From NCBI GenBank assembly GCA_020635455.1, contig JACJZT010000008.1, positions 62,001 to 126,000 on the forward strand: a DNA stretch of 64,000 nucleotides, given 5' to 3'. A program made the position numbers and the translations under genes. This DNA is from Flavobacteriales bacterium (lineage in GTDB: Bacteria > Bacteroidota > Bacteroidia > NS11-12g > UBA9320). The notes under the pieces are model-generated. The model was not told the DNA's origin. It saw only the letters and a list, made by a program, of their open reading frames with translations, and searched no databases. Position 1 is the stretch's first letter; every line of letters begins with the position of its first letter. Shown here one piece after another: positions 46,987-56,359 of this stretch.

Positions 46987-48249
46987 TTGAACCATCTGAA
47001 AATTAAATTCCACTTAATTAATGGAAAGATTTATCTTTATCTGTTATTGATCTTCTTCTTTTCAACCTGCAAAAAGGAGATAACTTCCAGTTCCGGAAAT
47101 GCAGTTCGAATATACGGTCAGACTCTATTTACCCAAGTTAAAAAAGCCATAATCACGAGTAAGGACGACGTGGTGTTTGTAGGACAGGAAAAGGGCGCAG
47201 GCTCCATTTTGGTTTTCGATAAAGATTTTTCGTTAAAGTTTCATGAAGCATTATATGATTTTAACGGAGGAACCGGAAGCTATAATAATGTTGCGGAAAA
47301 TTCTGAAGGAAATTTTATCTTTTCCGGCTTTGGTTCTTCCGGCAGATTACATACCAACCTGAACGCGATGGAAGGGTTTGCCACCAAACATGATGAAAGT
47401 TATCAATATCAGCAATTTGTCGGCTTCAATTCAGGTGGATTGTCACAGGCCTATGCAGCCATCGATAATCCTGAAGGTGATTTCATTATTGCCGGCGAAG
47501 CCTTGAATGTAAGCGGAATAATCTTTGCAATTAACCCTAAGAAACCCTTGTTTCATTTCAAACGATATCCTTTTTACCGCAATCCGGTCTCAGGCGAAAC
47601 CGTCCAAAGGGTATTGAACGTTTGCAGAACTTCAGACGATGATTATTTTTTTACAGGTTTCTGGTCGAAGCCGGATGCTCCATGGAAATACGGAAACTGG
47701 TCCATGCGAGCAAAATTTAAGGATACGTTTGAAGTCATCGATCTTTTTTTAGATTCCTCTGATTTCCGATCGAGTTCAAATGGTGAAATATGGATCCATA
47801 TGAATTCTACATTGATCCCGGTTTCAGATGGATTTATGGTTGGCTCATATTATTCAACGGATGGACCATATAAGCGGGGTATGGAATTGATTAAAATGAG
47901 TCACAACAATCAACTCCTCTGGAAAAAACATTACTACGGCCTGGGTATGGCTGAGTTTAAAAACATGGTGGAAACCGATTTCGGTTATATTCTTACGGGC
48001 TCAACCTTCGACCCGAATACAGGTTCATTTGTTAAACAAAAAGCTTACACACTGGCCGTTGACAAAAGTGGAAACAGGATCTGGGATCATGCTTTTGGTT
48101 CGGACGATCAAATGACTGTAGCACACACCGCCAAACAATATCCGGATCATATCCGAGTGGCAGGTACTTTTCAAGATTCGGGCGGATCAATTGGTTTTAT
48201 ACAATACAAATTGGATAACAGCGGCAAATTAATAGAAGACTTGAATTAA
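46987..48249 (+). CDS. Lipoprotein, probable beta-propeller, function unknown
   Basis: A 420-residue protein from a TTG start at 46987; no in-frame ATG occurs until about residue 128. The N-terminus is hydrophobic and ends in a Cys (FFFSTCKK), a probable lipoprotein signal. The rest has repeating blocks with strands ending in G or D, such as ILVFDKDFSLKFHEALYDF, GFATKHDESYQYQQFVGF and LAVDKSGNRIWDHAFGSD, as in propellers of the outer membrane or surface. The stop overlaps the start of the next, similar lipoprotein (TAATG), so the two are coupled. Confidence 0.65.
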   Translation: MNHLKIKFHLINGKIYLYLLLIFFFSTCKKEITSSSGNAVRIYGQTLFTQVKKAIITSKDDVVFVGQEKGAGSILVFDKDFSLKFHEALYDFNGGTGSYNNVAENSEGNFIFSGFGSSGRLHTNLNAMEGFATKHDESYQYQQFVGFNSGGLSQAYAAIDNPEGDFIIAGEALNVSGIIFAINPKKPLFHFKRYPFYRNPVSGETVQRVLNVCRTSDDDYFFTGFWSKPDAPWKYGNWSMRAKFKDTFEVIDLFLDSSDFRSSSNGEIWIHMNSTLIPVSDGFMVGSYYSTDGPYKRGMELIKMSHNNQLLWKKHYYGLGMAEFKNMVETDFGYILTGSTFDPNTGSFVKQKAYTLAVDKSGNRIWDHAFGSDDQMTVAHTAKQYPDHIRVAGTFQDSGGSIGFIQYKLDNSGKLIEDLN

Positions 48250-49544
48250 TGAATAAAAAACAACACCATCCATATCGGAAATTGTTCTATTGTTTTTTGA
48301 CAATTTTATCTTTATCAGGTTGTCGCAAAGAAAAACTGGTAAGCGATGAACAGGAAACCTTTACCAGGATCTATCTTGAATATTCAGCTTATTTTTTAGA
48401 TGCGGTAGAGCTTAATGACGGAAATATCCTGGCGATCGGTATTGAAAACGACACCAAATTGCAGAATAATAAATCTTTATTTACTGCAAAGCTTGATAGA
48501 TCAGGAAACATTATTTCAAAAGTAAACATCACTCCTAAATATACAGATGGAGGCTACAATTACCGAATTTGCAAATTGAAAAACGATGATCTTTGGATCT
48601 ACAATTTGCAAACCGGTGAATTGATCCGTATTGACGAAAATGGCAATTCAGAACAACAGGTGGTACTTTTCGGATTTGACCTTGCAGGCACAATTCCATG
48701 GCTTACTTCAAAACCGGTATTAGGGGATGATAACCTCATTTACATTACCAGAAGCAACTACAATTCTTCCAGCATTTATTGGTATAGAATTGACCTAAAT
48801 GGCAATGTTTACGTTAACTATCAAGTGCGGTCAATTTTTGACCCTGATCCGCAAAGGGTAAATTATCAGCGATTCGATGTGTTACAAATAAACGGCGATA
48901 CTGCCCTTGTCTCCGTGGATTGGCTCCCCGTCACCGATGACCTTAAGCCAGATGGTTCGTCGAGACATGGCCTGATGAAATATAAAATTTCGCCTTCAGG
49001 ACTAGAAGATGATTTTTCAGATGCACTGCTATTAACTGTCGACAGTTTTTACAGGGACGAGATAGACGATGTTGCGCAAATATATACAAGTGATCAAATA
49101 AATTATTTCTGTGCAACCGGTGAAAGGAGAGTTAAAAGTGTTCAGGAATTAAGATATTCATACTTTCGAAACTTTTTTGATGTCAGTAAAGCAACCTTCG
49201 ACCTTAAAAAAGAATGGACCAAAAGAGTGAAGATTGAAGGGTTTATCACAAATTTCACCTTGCGTTCCATGACAATCCTAAATGACAAAAGCCTGATTAT
49301 ATCGGCAAATGGTGTGGTTGGAACGGTTTCCCGACCAATATTTTACAGACTGGATTCAAAGGGTGAACTGATCTACAACAATTTAAATTTCCCTTCGAAT
49401 TACAACATCAGCACTATCCTGGCACTAAAAGATGGGAAGATCATGATGTTAGGAAATACCAAAACGGCCGGTCAGGGTAAATACATGAATACAGATCATC
49501 CATTGGTGATCGTAAGCGATCCGGACCTGAATTCAGTTTATTAA
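48249..49544 (+). CDS. Lipoprotein, probable beta-propeller, function unknown
   Basis: A 431-residue protein with lipoprotein signal YCFLTILSLSGCRKEK (lipobox LSGC). The body again shows repeated segments of the kind LFTAKLDRSGNIISKVNI, LIRIDENGNSEQQVVL and IYWYRIDLNGNVYVNY, suggesting a propeller like its neighbour. It overlaps the upstream lipoprotein gene by 1 nt and converges on a TPR/barrel gene with 1 nt between the two stops. Function is not known. Confidence 0.65.
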   Translation: MNKKQHHPYRKLFYCFLTILSLSGCRKEKLVSDEQETFTRIYLEYSAYFLDAVELNDGNILAIGIENDTKLQNNKSLFTAKLDRSGNIISKVNITPKYTDGGYNYRICKLKNDDLWIYNLQTGELIRIDENGNSEQQVVLFGFDLAGTIPWLTSKPVLGDDNLIYITRSNYNSSSIYWYRIDLNGNVYVNYQVRSIFDPDPQRVNYQRFDVLQINGDTALVSVDWLPVTDDLKPDGSSRHGLMKYKISPSGLEDDFSDALLLTVDSFYRDEIDDVAQIYTSDQINYFCATGERRVKSVQELRYSYFRNFFDVSKATFDLKKEWTKRVKIEGFITNFTLRSMTILNDKSLIISANGVVGTVSRPIFYRLDSKGELIYNNLNFPSNYNISTILALKDGKIMMLGNTKTAGQGKYMNTDHPLVIVSDPDLNSVY

Positions 49545-49545
49545 T

Positions 49546-50574
49546 TTACTTTTTTTCAATTAAATATCGAATGGGGTATGAATATTTAAATTCGAATGCC
49601 CATGATTGTAATCTGAGTTTGTCACTGAAATAACCATTGTCAAGGGCGATTGATAATTCGTTGGATGCTTCTTTTTTTGAATGAAATTGAGTCAGGTAAG
49701 AACTATATGAAAATTGCAAGCCGATGTTTCCAATATCCATTTTTTTTCTAAACTCAAAACCTGCAGCTGCACTTAACTGAATACGATTTCTTTTTTCGGG
49801 TTCTGAATAACTTTTCTGTTCAACCTGGCCACTTTGAATGTCTTCATAGGACAGAACAGAGTAACTGCGGTTTAAATAACCTGCACCCAACTGAATGAAC
49901 GGCAAAATGGTCAAATCCCTCTTGAGTTTGAAATGGTAAAAAGGAGCAAGTGCTAAATTGGTAAAATCGTAACGCTCAAAATAGTTAATGTCTTTTAAAT
50001 TCAACCCTGAAATATCATGTTGAATACTGGAACCGGACTGAAACATTCTTATGGCTATTTCCCAGTTTCCCGGCAAATCTTTGAGGCCTTCTATCCCAAT
50101 AAGATAACCTGGAGAAGACTTATATTCTGAACGTGCATCCGTATATGGCGACCTATTGGATATTACGAATGGTCTGTTTATGGAAAAACCGGCACAAACA
50201 CCCAGAAACAAGTCGGGTTTGACCGAATAACTTTTGATCAGTTTTACAAGTTCAAGGTTTTCATTACCTAAGCTTCGTTCGGTATAATTTGGCCTGATCT
50301 TGAGCAAACGCTTTATACAATAGTTTACTTTTTCATAATCTTTTAATGCAAGATAACAATTACTCAGGATGCGGTAAGCCTCAAACCTTTCTTCTTTTGT
50401 TCTGAAAGCAGTCATACAATGTTTTGTCCGATCAATGGCGGATTGTATCTTCCCTTCAAAATACAGCTTATTAATACTGTATAGCGCATCTGAACAATCC
50501 GATTGAGCAACGCTGATCAGGGAGTTTCCAGAACATACCCAAATAAAGAATATAACCTTTAAGTATTTTTTCAT
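49546..50574 (-). CDS. TPR plus outer-membrane beta-barrel protein, second of a tandem pair
   Basis: A 342-residue exported protein: signal peptide to about residue 23 (SVAQSDCSDAL), a helical TPR-like region (about 25-115) with YRILSNCYLALKDYEKVNY and LLKIRPNY, and then a beta-rich domain with alternating aromatic strands typical of an outer-membrane barrel. Its ATG overlaps the upstream paralog stop by 4 nt. It is similar throughout to the 344-residue neighbour. The partner and substrate are unknown. Confidence 0.68.
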   Translation of the reverse strand: MKKYLKVIFFIWVCSGNSLISVAQSDCSDALYSINKLYFEGKIQSAIDRTKHCMTAFRTKEERFEAYRILSNCYLALKDYEKVNYCIKRLLKIRPNYTERSLGNENLELVKLIKSYSVKPDLFLGVCAGFSINRPFVISNRSPYTDARSEYKSSPGYLIGIEGLKDLPGNWEIAIRMFQSGSSIQHDISGLNLKDINYFERYDFTNLALAPFYHFKLKRDLTILPFIQLGAGYLNRSYSVLSYEDIQSGQVEQKSYSEPEKRNRIQLSAAAGFEFRKKMDIGNIGLQFSYSSYLTQFHSKKEASNELSIALDNGYFSDKLRLQSWAFEFKYSYPIRYLIEKK

Positions 50575-51605
50575 CCGGGATCTTTAACTCTATATTTTAA
50601 ATAAACACTATAACCCAATGAGAACATAAGAGTATTCAGGCGCAGGTCATCATCCAGATAAAAATAATCCCTTCTAAGGTCAGGATAATCAAATCGGGTA
50701 TCGGCCCTTGTAATATTTGTAAAGGAATGCAAGTACATACAATTCAGAACAAGCTGTCCTTTTTTAAATCTTTTGGTTAAACCGGCTGATGCTGCCAATC
50801 CATTATCAAATTTGCTTCTGCGTTGAATTGAATTCACATTCTCAAGAGAGAAGATTTCTCCAGTTTCATAATTCTTATAACTAAATTTTGCTCTGGCATT
50901 TAAAAGTCTTCCTGCATAGGCACCAATTTGAATAAAAGGTATTAGTTTTCTCTTTAAGTTTGGTACAATTTTTAAGGCAAGGATCAAATTGCCATAACTT
51001 AGTTTTTCTTCTGAGATCAGCTCCAGATCTTTAGTTGAATAGTCCGTTTCGAAGTTCTTTTGTAGAAATGAAATTTCCGCACTTAGTCCAAAATTCTCTG
51101 TGAAATGATATACACCGGAAAAACTTATATTGAGATTTGGCTTACCCGAATACTTTTTAGTGTGATCATTCAGTATTGAATATTGGGTTTCAATTGCAGG
51201 TAAACTGTAGTTTGTTCCAATTGCAAAATTAGAGCCTAAGCTAAATTTGGGTATTACGGTGATGCTGTTTACCAATCGGATAAATTCTAAAGAATTGTTA
51301 AGTACACCCGGGCTGTAATCAGGGTGGATCCTGAGCATTTCTACCACCAGGTTCCTTGCCTTCTTTTCGTCATTAAGAGCAAGGTATACAAGAGAAGTAA
51401 TTCGAAGTGCACCAAAACGGATCTCAGGGTCGGCAGATCTAATGCATTCTGAAAGTAAATGGATGGTTGAGTCCATTTTACCGGATTCATATTGAATTCG
51501 TGCAGTTTCAATTTTTTCAGTACAATTTTGAGACATAAGGCTTAAGCTGCTGATCAACAAAATTGAGAGTAGTACTATTTTTCGGAAAAACGAAGTTTCA
51601 TTCAT
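50571..51605 (-). CDS. TPR plus outer-membrane beta-barrel protein, first of a tandem pair
   Basis: A 344-residue exported protein: signal peptide (to about 25, MSQNCTEK), TPR-like helices (LRITSLVYLALNDEKKARN, MLRIHPDYSPG) and a C-terminal domain rich in alternating hydrophobic strands (GVYHFTENFGLSAEISFLQ, LIPFIQIGAYAGRLLNA). It is a clear paralog of the next gene and is coupled to it by an ATGA overlap. Architecture suggests an outer-membrane protein with a periplasmic TPR that contacts another component. Confidence 0.68.
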   Translation of the reverse strand: MNETSFFRKIVLLSILLISSLSLMSQNCTEKIETARIQYESGKMDSTIHLLSECIRSADPEIRFGALRITSLVYLALNDEKKARNLVVEMLRIHPDYSPGVLNNSLEFIRLVNSITVIPKFSLGSNFAIGTNYSLPAIETQYSILNDHTKKYSGKPNLNISFSGVYHFTENFGLSAEISFLQKNFETDYSTKDLELISEEKLSYGNLILALKIVPNLKRKLIPFIQIGAYAGRLLNARAKFSYKNYETGEIFSLENVNSIQRRSKFDNGLAASAGLTKRFKKGQLVLNCMYLHSFTNITRADTRFDYPDLRRDYFYLDDDLRLNTLMFSLGYSVYLKYRVKDPG

Positions 51606-51756
51606 AAAAATTCAGTACAAATGCAATATAAACTTAAAAATGCATGAAACAAAAAATAATTCTGTTTCAATCAACTTTTGTTTTCCATAAATACTTTACC
51701 AAGAAGTTCCCGGATGGTTCTTCAAAAGGAATTTTAAAATTTATAGTGTTAGCATT

Positions 51757-52098
51757 CTAAAAATCGATACGTTCAAGCGTTTCAACACATTCTGTGATAT
51801 TGATCTGAAAGCTTTTGGCATCGACCGATTGTCCCATGGAGTTAATGCTGCTGACTTCAACATTATATTTTCCGGGAAATAAATTCAAGGTATCGGACAA
51901 GGTACCTGTACTGACCAGTTTATCCCTGAACGACTGATCGGGAAAGGTAACCAGAATGCTGTGATTAATGTTGGAAGCTGCAAACTCAACTCTAAACGTT
52001 CCGTAATTGTTTATGTCGCAATCCTTTTCTGCCTCTTCTGTTTTGCATGAATTCAGGAAAAGCACTAAAAAACTGAGTAGGATGAACTTGATTTTCAT
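51757..52098 (-). CDS. Small lipoprotein, function unknown
   Basis: A 113-residue protein with a good lipoprotein signal, MKIKFILLSFLVLFLNSCKT (lipobox LNSC). The mature part is a single small beta domain of the kind seen in PEGA/carboxypeptidase-regulatory folds (SDTLNLFPGKYNVEVSSINS, FQINITECVETLERIDF). It lies between the TPR/barrel pair and fcl. Confidence 0.65.
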   Translation of the reverse strand: MKIKFILLSFLVLFLNSCKTEEAEKDCDINNYGTFRVEFAASNINHSILVTFPDQSFRDKLVSTGTLSDTLNLFPGKYNVEVSSINSMGQSVDAKSFQINITECVETLERIDF

Positions 52099-52148
52099 GA
52101 TTTTTTTTCAAAATTAACACATTATCAAACAATTATTGCTTGATATTC

Positions 52149-53090
52149 TTATCCCTGAGTTATCTTAAATCGGGCTAAAAAATCCTTGTATGCCATTTCG
52201 ATGCCTTCTCTCAATTCAGTTTTGTAGCTCCAGCCTAGTTTACTCAAATATGTAACATCCAATAATTTGCGTGGAGTGCCGTCGGGCTTGGAGGTGTCGA
52301 ACACAAGATCTCCTTTAAAACCAACGATGTCTTTTATGGTCTCTGCAAGATGTTTGATACTGATCTCTTTCCCTGTGCCGATATTAACAAACTCCTTCTC
52401 ATTATACTCCAGCATAAGTTTTAGGCAGGCATCCGCCAGATCATCAGCGTATAAAAATTCCCTTAAGGGTGATCCTGTCCCCCACACGACTACTTCTTTC
52501 GAACCGGAAATTCGTGCATCGTGAAATTTATGAATAAGTGCGGGCAGAACATGGCTGTTATTAAGATCATAATTGTCGTTGATCCCGTAAAGATTGGTTG
52601 GCATTACCGATATAAAATTACAACCATACTGGCTCCTGTATGCTTCACACATTTTTATGCCGGTGATCTTAGCAATGGCATAAGGTTCGTTGGTTGGCTC
52701 AAGCAATCCGGTGAGAAGGTATTCTTCCTTTAAGGGTTGCGGGGCCAATTTGGGATAAATGCATGAAGACCCAAGAAACATGAGCTTTTTAACTCCGTTT
52801 AAATAAGCCTGATGAATGACATTGTTTTGTATCTGTAGATTTTCGTACAAAAACTGAGCTCTGTATGTATTATTGGCTAAAATTCCTCCAACCTTTGCCG
52901 CTGCAAGAAAAACATATTCGGGATTCTCCGTTTCAAAAAAATCTCTTACCTGAGCGGTTTCTCGCAGATCAAGTTCAGAGGAAGTTCTGGTTACCAGGTT
53001 CTTAAAACCATTTTTTTGCAAGGCCCTGTAAATTGCTGACCCCACCATACCTCGGTGCCCTGCTATATAAATTTTACTTTCTGAATTCAT
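52149..53090 (-). CDS. fcl: GDP-L-fucose synthase
   Basis: The second enzyme of GDP-L-fucose synthesis (3,5-epimerase and 4-reductase acting on GDP-4-keto-6-deoxymannose). It has 313 residues. Seen: NADP-binding YIAGHRGMVGSAIYRAL, the MFLGSSCIYP block with the catalytic Ser, and YAIAKITGIKM with the Y-x-x-x-K pair. It follows gmd by 33 nt in an operon and would feed fucose into a surface polysaccharide. Confidence 0.95.
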   Translation of the reverse strand: MNSESKIYIAGHRGMVGSAIYRALQKNGFKNLVTRTSSELDLRETAQVRDFFETENPEYVFLAAAKVGGILANNTYRAQFLYENLQIQNNVIHQAYLNGVKKLMFLGSSCIYPKLAPQPLKEEYLLTGLLEPTNEPYAIAKITGIKMCEAYRSQYGCNFISVMPTNLYGINDNYDLNNSHVLPALIHKFHDARISGSKEVVVWGTGSPLREFLYADDLADACLKLMLEYNEKEFVNIGTGKEISIKHLAETIKDIVGFKGDLVFDTSKPDGTPRKLLDVTYLSKLGWSYKTELREGIEMAYKDFLARFKITQG

Positions 53091-53123
53091 TGGATAAGGT
53101 CTTAAATGTTAAACCAAAAAGAA

Positions 53124-54263
53124 CTATTCGAAATAGTTAAACACTTTGTATCCGCCATCCTGCAGGTATTTCTCCCTTTTCATGAGTTTGAGATCGCCCT
53201 TCATCATATCGTTGACCAGAGAACTCAGATCGTATTTTGGATTCCAGCTTAACTGTGTTTGCGCTTTATGGGGGTCACCTATGAGCAGATCCACTTCGGT
53301 CGGGCGATAATATTTTGGGTCGACGAAAACCACTTCCTGACCAAGTGTGAGGTTGGGATTTTCCACTTCAAGAAATTTTAATCGTTCTGTATCCAGACCG
53401 CTTATAATGCCAACTTCGTTCTCGTTGCTTCCTTTAAAACTTAGTTCTATTCCAAGATCGAGAAAACTAAGGCGTACGAATTCCCTTACTTCAGTGGTAA
53501 TTCCCGTTGCAATAACATAATCTTCAGCCTGTGGCTGTTGCAGCATTAAATACATGGCTTCCACATAATCTTTGGCGTGCCCCCAATCTCTTTTGGCATT
53601 TAAGTTTCCGAGGTATAATTTGTCCTGAAGTCCTAAAGCAATTCTGCTTGCTGCCCTTGTAATTTTTCGCGTAACAAAGGTTTCGCCCCGAATGGGTGAC
53701 TCGTGATTGAATAAAATGCCGTTGCAGGCATATATACCGTAGGCTTCACGGTAGTTCACTGTTATCCAATAGGCATATATCTTGGCAGCTGCATAAGGCG
53801 ATCTGGGGTAAAAGGGTGTTTTCTCCGATTGCGGAACCTCCTGCACCAAACCGTAAAGCTCGGAAGTAGACGCCTGATAAAACCTTGTTTTTCCCGTTAA
53901 GTTGCAGATCCTAATGGCTTCCAGTAATCTAAGGGTTCCTATTCCATCGGCATTTGCCGTGTACTCAGGAGTCTCGAAACTAACCTTAACATGACTTTGA
54001 GCAGCAAGGTTGTATATTTCATCGGGTTGCACTTCCTGAATTATCCGCAACAAATTGGTTGAATCGGTCAGGTCGCCGTAATGCAGTTTGAATTTAAGGT
54101 TTGAATCGTGGGGATCCTGATACAAATGATCTATCCTGTCTGTGTTAAACAACGAGCTTCTTCTTTTAACCCCGTGAACTTCATAACCCTTATTTAATAA
54201 AAACTCTGCCAGGTAGGCTCCATCCTGTCCGGTAACGCCGGTAATTAATGCTCTTTTATGCAA
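53124..54263 (-). CDS. gmd: GDP-mannose 4,6-dehydratase
   Basis: Converts GDP-mannose to GDP-4-keto-6-deoxymannose. It has 379 residues. Seen: GVTGQDGAYLAEFLL (NADP-binding G-x-x-G-x-x-G), NLAAQSHVKVSFETPEYT, and YAAAKIYAYW (catalytic Y-x-x-x-K). The start is TTG at 54263: an in-frame TAA lies just upstream, and no ATG lies between. The promoter element at 54285-54292 agrees with this start. Together with fcl it makes GDP-L-fucose. Confidence 0.96.
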   Translation of the reverse strand: MHKRALITGVTGQDGAYLAEFLLNKGYEVHGVKRRSSLFNTDRIDHLYQDPHDSNLKFKLHYGDLTDSTNLLRIIQEVQPDEIYNLAAQSHVKVSFETPEYTANADGIGTLRLLEAIRICNLTGKTRFYQASTSELYGLVQEVPQSEKTPFYPRSPYAAAKIYAYWITVNYREAYGIYACNGILFNHESPIRGETFVTRKITRAASRIALGLQDKLYLGNLNAKRDWGHAKDYVEAMYLMLQQPQAEDYVIATGITTEVREFVRLSFLDLGIELSFKGSNENEVGIISGLDTERLKFLEVENPNLTLGQEVVFVDPKYYRPTEVDLLIGDPHKAQTQLSWNPKYDLSSLVNDMMKGDLKLMKREKYLQDGGYKVFNYFE

Positions 54264-54284
54264 AATGCTGTAATTTGTTTAGCG

Positions 54285-54292
54285 CAAATTTA
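54285..54292 (-). promoter_or_regulatory. Promoter -7 element before gmd
   Basis: On the minus strand TAAATTTG followed by CGC. It would start transcription about 15 nt before the TTG start codon of gmd. No TTG -33 element is visible. Confidence 0.45.
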
Positions 54293-54400
54293 AACCTTGT
54301 TCCATAAAGTAGGATCATTTTATTGTACAGAAACAGCCTTAATAAGATTAAATACGAGCTGTAGAACTAATTTGAATGTGAGCATTTAAATATTAATGAT

Positions 54401-54408
54401 AATTTTGA
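54401..54408 (+). promoter_or_regulatory. Possible -7 element before the polysaccharide deacetylase gene
   Basis: TAATTTTG ends 18 nt before the ATG at 54427. A TTTG at 54372-54375 is 25 nt upstream, longer than the usual spacing. Confidence 0.4.
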
Positions 54409-54426
54409 TTCCTCTTTAAATTTCAC

Positions 54427-55788
54427 ATGCCTGAACAGAATGGGATAAATATATATGCCGAAAAACCCGGCCCCAGGCATTATTTTGTTTGTGATCTGAT
54501 ATTCAAACACATTTTAGGAACTTACTATTCCCTGAGCTCAGACAAGGAAATAAACCACCATATTTATTACTCAGAAAACAAAACAGAAACTTCAGGCATA
54601 CACATACCTGTAATCACAGATCTCTTGCACCTTAAGGGAACTAAAAGTATACCTGTAAAGACCCTTAATAAAGGAAAGGAAGCCATTTTATTCCCAACAG
54701 ACTCGAATACCGGATCATACTGGAATTTCGATTTATTTGCAGCTGTTTTTTATTTATGCAGCCGGTACGAAGAATACGAGGGATTTACTCCGGATATTCA
54801 CGGCCGGTTTTCTCCCGAATCTTCCGTTTTGTACAAAACGGAAAGTTTTGAATACCCACTCGTGAACTTGTGGGTGAACCGGCTAAAAAAACAATTATTG
54901 GAATTATGGCCCGACCTGCATTTCGATCAAAAAGGTTTCAGGTTCATTTCAAGCATCGATGTAGACAGTACCTTTCAATTCAGACAGAAAGGTTTTATCT
55001 GGGGAACACTAGGATTGTTAAAAGATCTGGTAAATTTACACACCGATCTGGTATGGTCAAGAATTTGTACGATTTGCCGGATAAAAAATGACCCATTTGA
55101 TGTATTTGACAAAATTGAAGGTCTGCATTCGAAATACAACACAGAGGTCATTTATTTTTATCTTCTCGGCAATAAAGGCGAATTCGATAAAAACATAAAG
55201 TGGAACAATTCTGAGCAATCAAAGATCCTTCACAAACTCAAAAAAAACCATAAAATAGGCATTCACCCTTCCTATGCTTCAAATTATTCCAAAGATCTTT
55301 TAAAAGAAGAAATGGAACGATACCGGTTGATTTGTGGAGAAAACCCTCAAATAAGCCGTCAGCACTTTTTGATGCATCGTTTTCCGGATACTTATGAAAA
55401 CCTGATCGAACTCGGAATTTCGGAAGATCATACGATGGGTTATACCAGTCGAAGAGGGTTTAGAGCAGGCATCGCTTCCCCTTTCCCCTTCTACGACCTC
55501 AAAAAAGAAAGGACTACTTCCTTAATGCTTTTTCCATTTTGCAGTATGGACATAACCCCACTGCATTATGAACAAATCAGTTTAGATCAGGCCATTGAAA
55601 AAAACATTGAATTACTGCAAAGGGTGGCAGATGCGAAAGGTTTGTTCGTTTCACTCTGGCATAATGAATCGCTTTCAGGCACTTTAAGGTGGAAAGGAGG
55701 ATGGGAAAAAGTCTACATATCCATGATCGAAATGGCCAGTCAACTAATGCAAACTTCACGCCAGGGAGACAGGTCTAAGGATCCTTGA
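54427..55788 (+). CDS. Polysaccharide deacetylase family protein (N-terminal DUF7033-like region)
   Basis: A 453-residue protein without a signal peptide. The N-terminal part (about 1-165) resembles the DUF7033 region seen before Bacteroidota deacetylase domains, with SYWNFDLFAAVFYLCSRYEE. The C-terminal domain of the NodB fold includes SSIDVDSTFQF (metal-binding aspartates), KIGIHPSYAS (His motif), RQHFLMHRFPDTYENL and FVSLWHNESLSG. The expected role is modification of an N-acetylated glycan, in keeping with the gmd-fcl neighbours. The 3' end overlaps the convergent pentapeptide gene by 14 nt. Confidence 0.8.
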   Translation: MPEQNGINIYAEKPGPRHYFVCDLIFKHILGTYYSLSSDKEINHHIYYSENKTETSGIHIPVITDLLHLKGTKSIPVKTLNKGKEAILFPTDSNTGSYWNFDLFAAVFYLCSRYEEYEGFTPDIHGRFSPESSVLYKTESFEYPLVNLWVNRLKKQLLELWPDLHFDQKGFRFISSIDVDSTFQFRQKGFIWGTLGLLKDLVNLHTDLVWSRICTICRIKNDPFDVFDKIEGLHSKYNTEVIYFYLLGNKGEFDKNIKWNNSEQSKILHKLKKNHKIGIHPSYASNYSKDLLKEEMERYRLICGENPQISRQHFLMHRFPDTYENLIELGISEDHTMGYTSRRGFRAGIASPFPFYDLKKERTTSLMLFPFCSMDITPLHYEQISLDQAIEKNIELLQRVADAKGLFVSLWHNESLSGTLRWKGGWEKVYISMIEMASQLMQTSRQGDRSKDP

Positions 55789-56347
55789 TACGGATCCCGT
55801 ATTTATTTAACATTGACAAAACGTCCGGAAGCGAAAAGCTGGCGCCTGCTATTTGATTAACCTCAGGGTCAATATGATAGTTGATGGAAGTGCTTAGATC
55901 TGCGCCGGTAATATTGGTACGATTAAAAACTGCTTTGTTGAAATCACAATTCTCAAAAATGCATTCCGACAAATTACACTCTTCGAGATCGGCTTCAACG
56001 AACTGGGTATTTTTAAACACTGTTTTTGACAATTGACATTGAAAAAAAGACGACATATTAAGAATGCAGGAATCAAATCTGAAAGACAATCCAAATTGGT
56101 TGCAATCGTCAAAATGAAGTCCCAACATTTTGCAATTTTTAAAAGTAAGGTCCCTTAAAACCGTTTTTTTAAGAATACAAAGACTTAAGTTGCATGCATC
56201 GAAATCGCATTCGGTAAAATTAATTCCCGATAAATCCAGTCCCGAAAAATTGCAGTTTACAAAGGTGCAAAGCTCAAACTCTTTGTATGGCAGTCCGTCC
56301 TTTGTAAAATCGATCCCGGTAAAACTTTCATTATCCGTATACGACAT
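55775..56347 (-). CDS. Pentapeptide repeat protein (McbG/Qnr-like)
   Basis: A 190-residue protein forming a right-handed quadrilateral beta-helix, with repeating A/C-x-L/F-x-x blocks such as FVNCNFSGLDLSGINF and FVEADLEECNLSECIF. It ends with the cap INYHIDPEVNQIAGASFSLP and LLNKYGI-like sequence, which is shared with McbG and Qnr proteins that protect DNA gyrase. Whether this one protects gyrase is unknown. Stop codons of this and the deacetylase gene overlap on opposite strands. Confidence 0.85.
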   Translation of the reverse strand: MSYTDNESFTGIDFTKDGLPYKEFELCTFVNCNFSGLDLSGINFTECDFDACNLSLCILKKTVLRDLTFKNCKMLGLHFDDCNQFGLSFRFDSCILNMSSFFQCQLSKTVFKNTQFVEADLEECNLSECIFENCDFNKAVFNRTNITGADLSTSINYHIDPEVNQIAGASFSLPDVLSMLNKYGIRIKDP

Positions 56348-56359
56348 TAGATTCGTATA

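Noticed and set aside
55775..56347. Calling the pentapeptide protein a quinolone resistance (Qnr) gene
   Set aside because: The cap sequence resembles McbG and Qnr, but chromosomal homologs are common and gyrase protection cannot be read from sequence.
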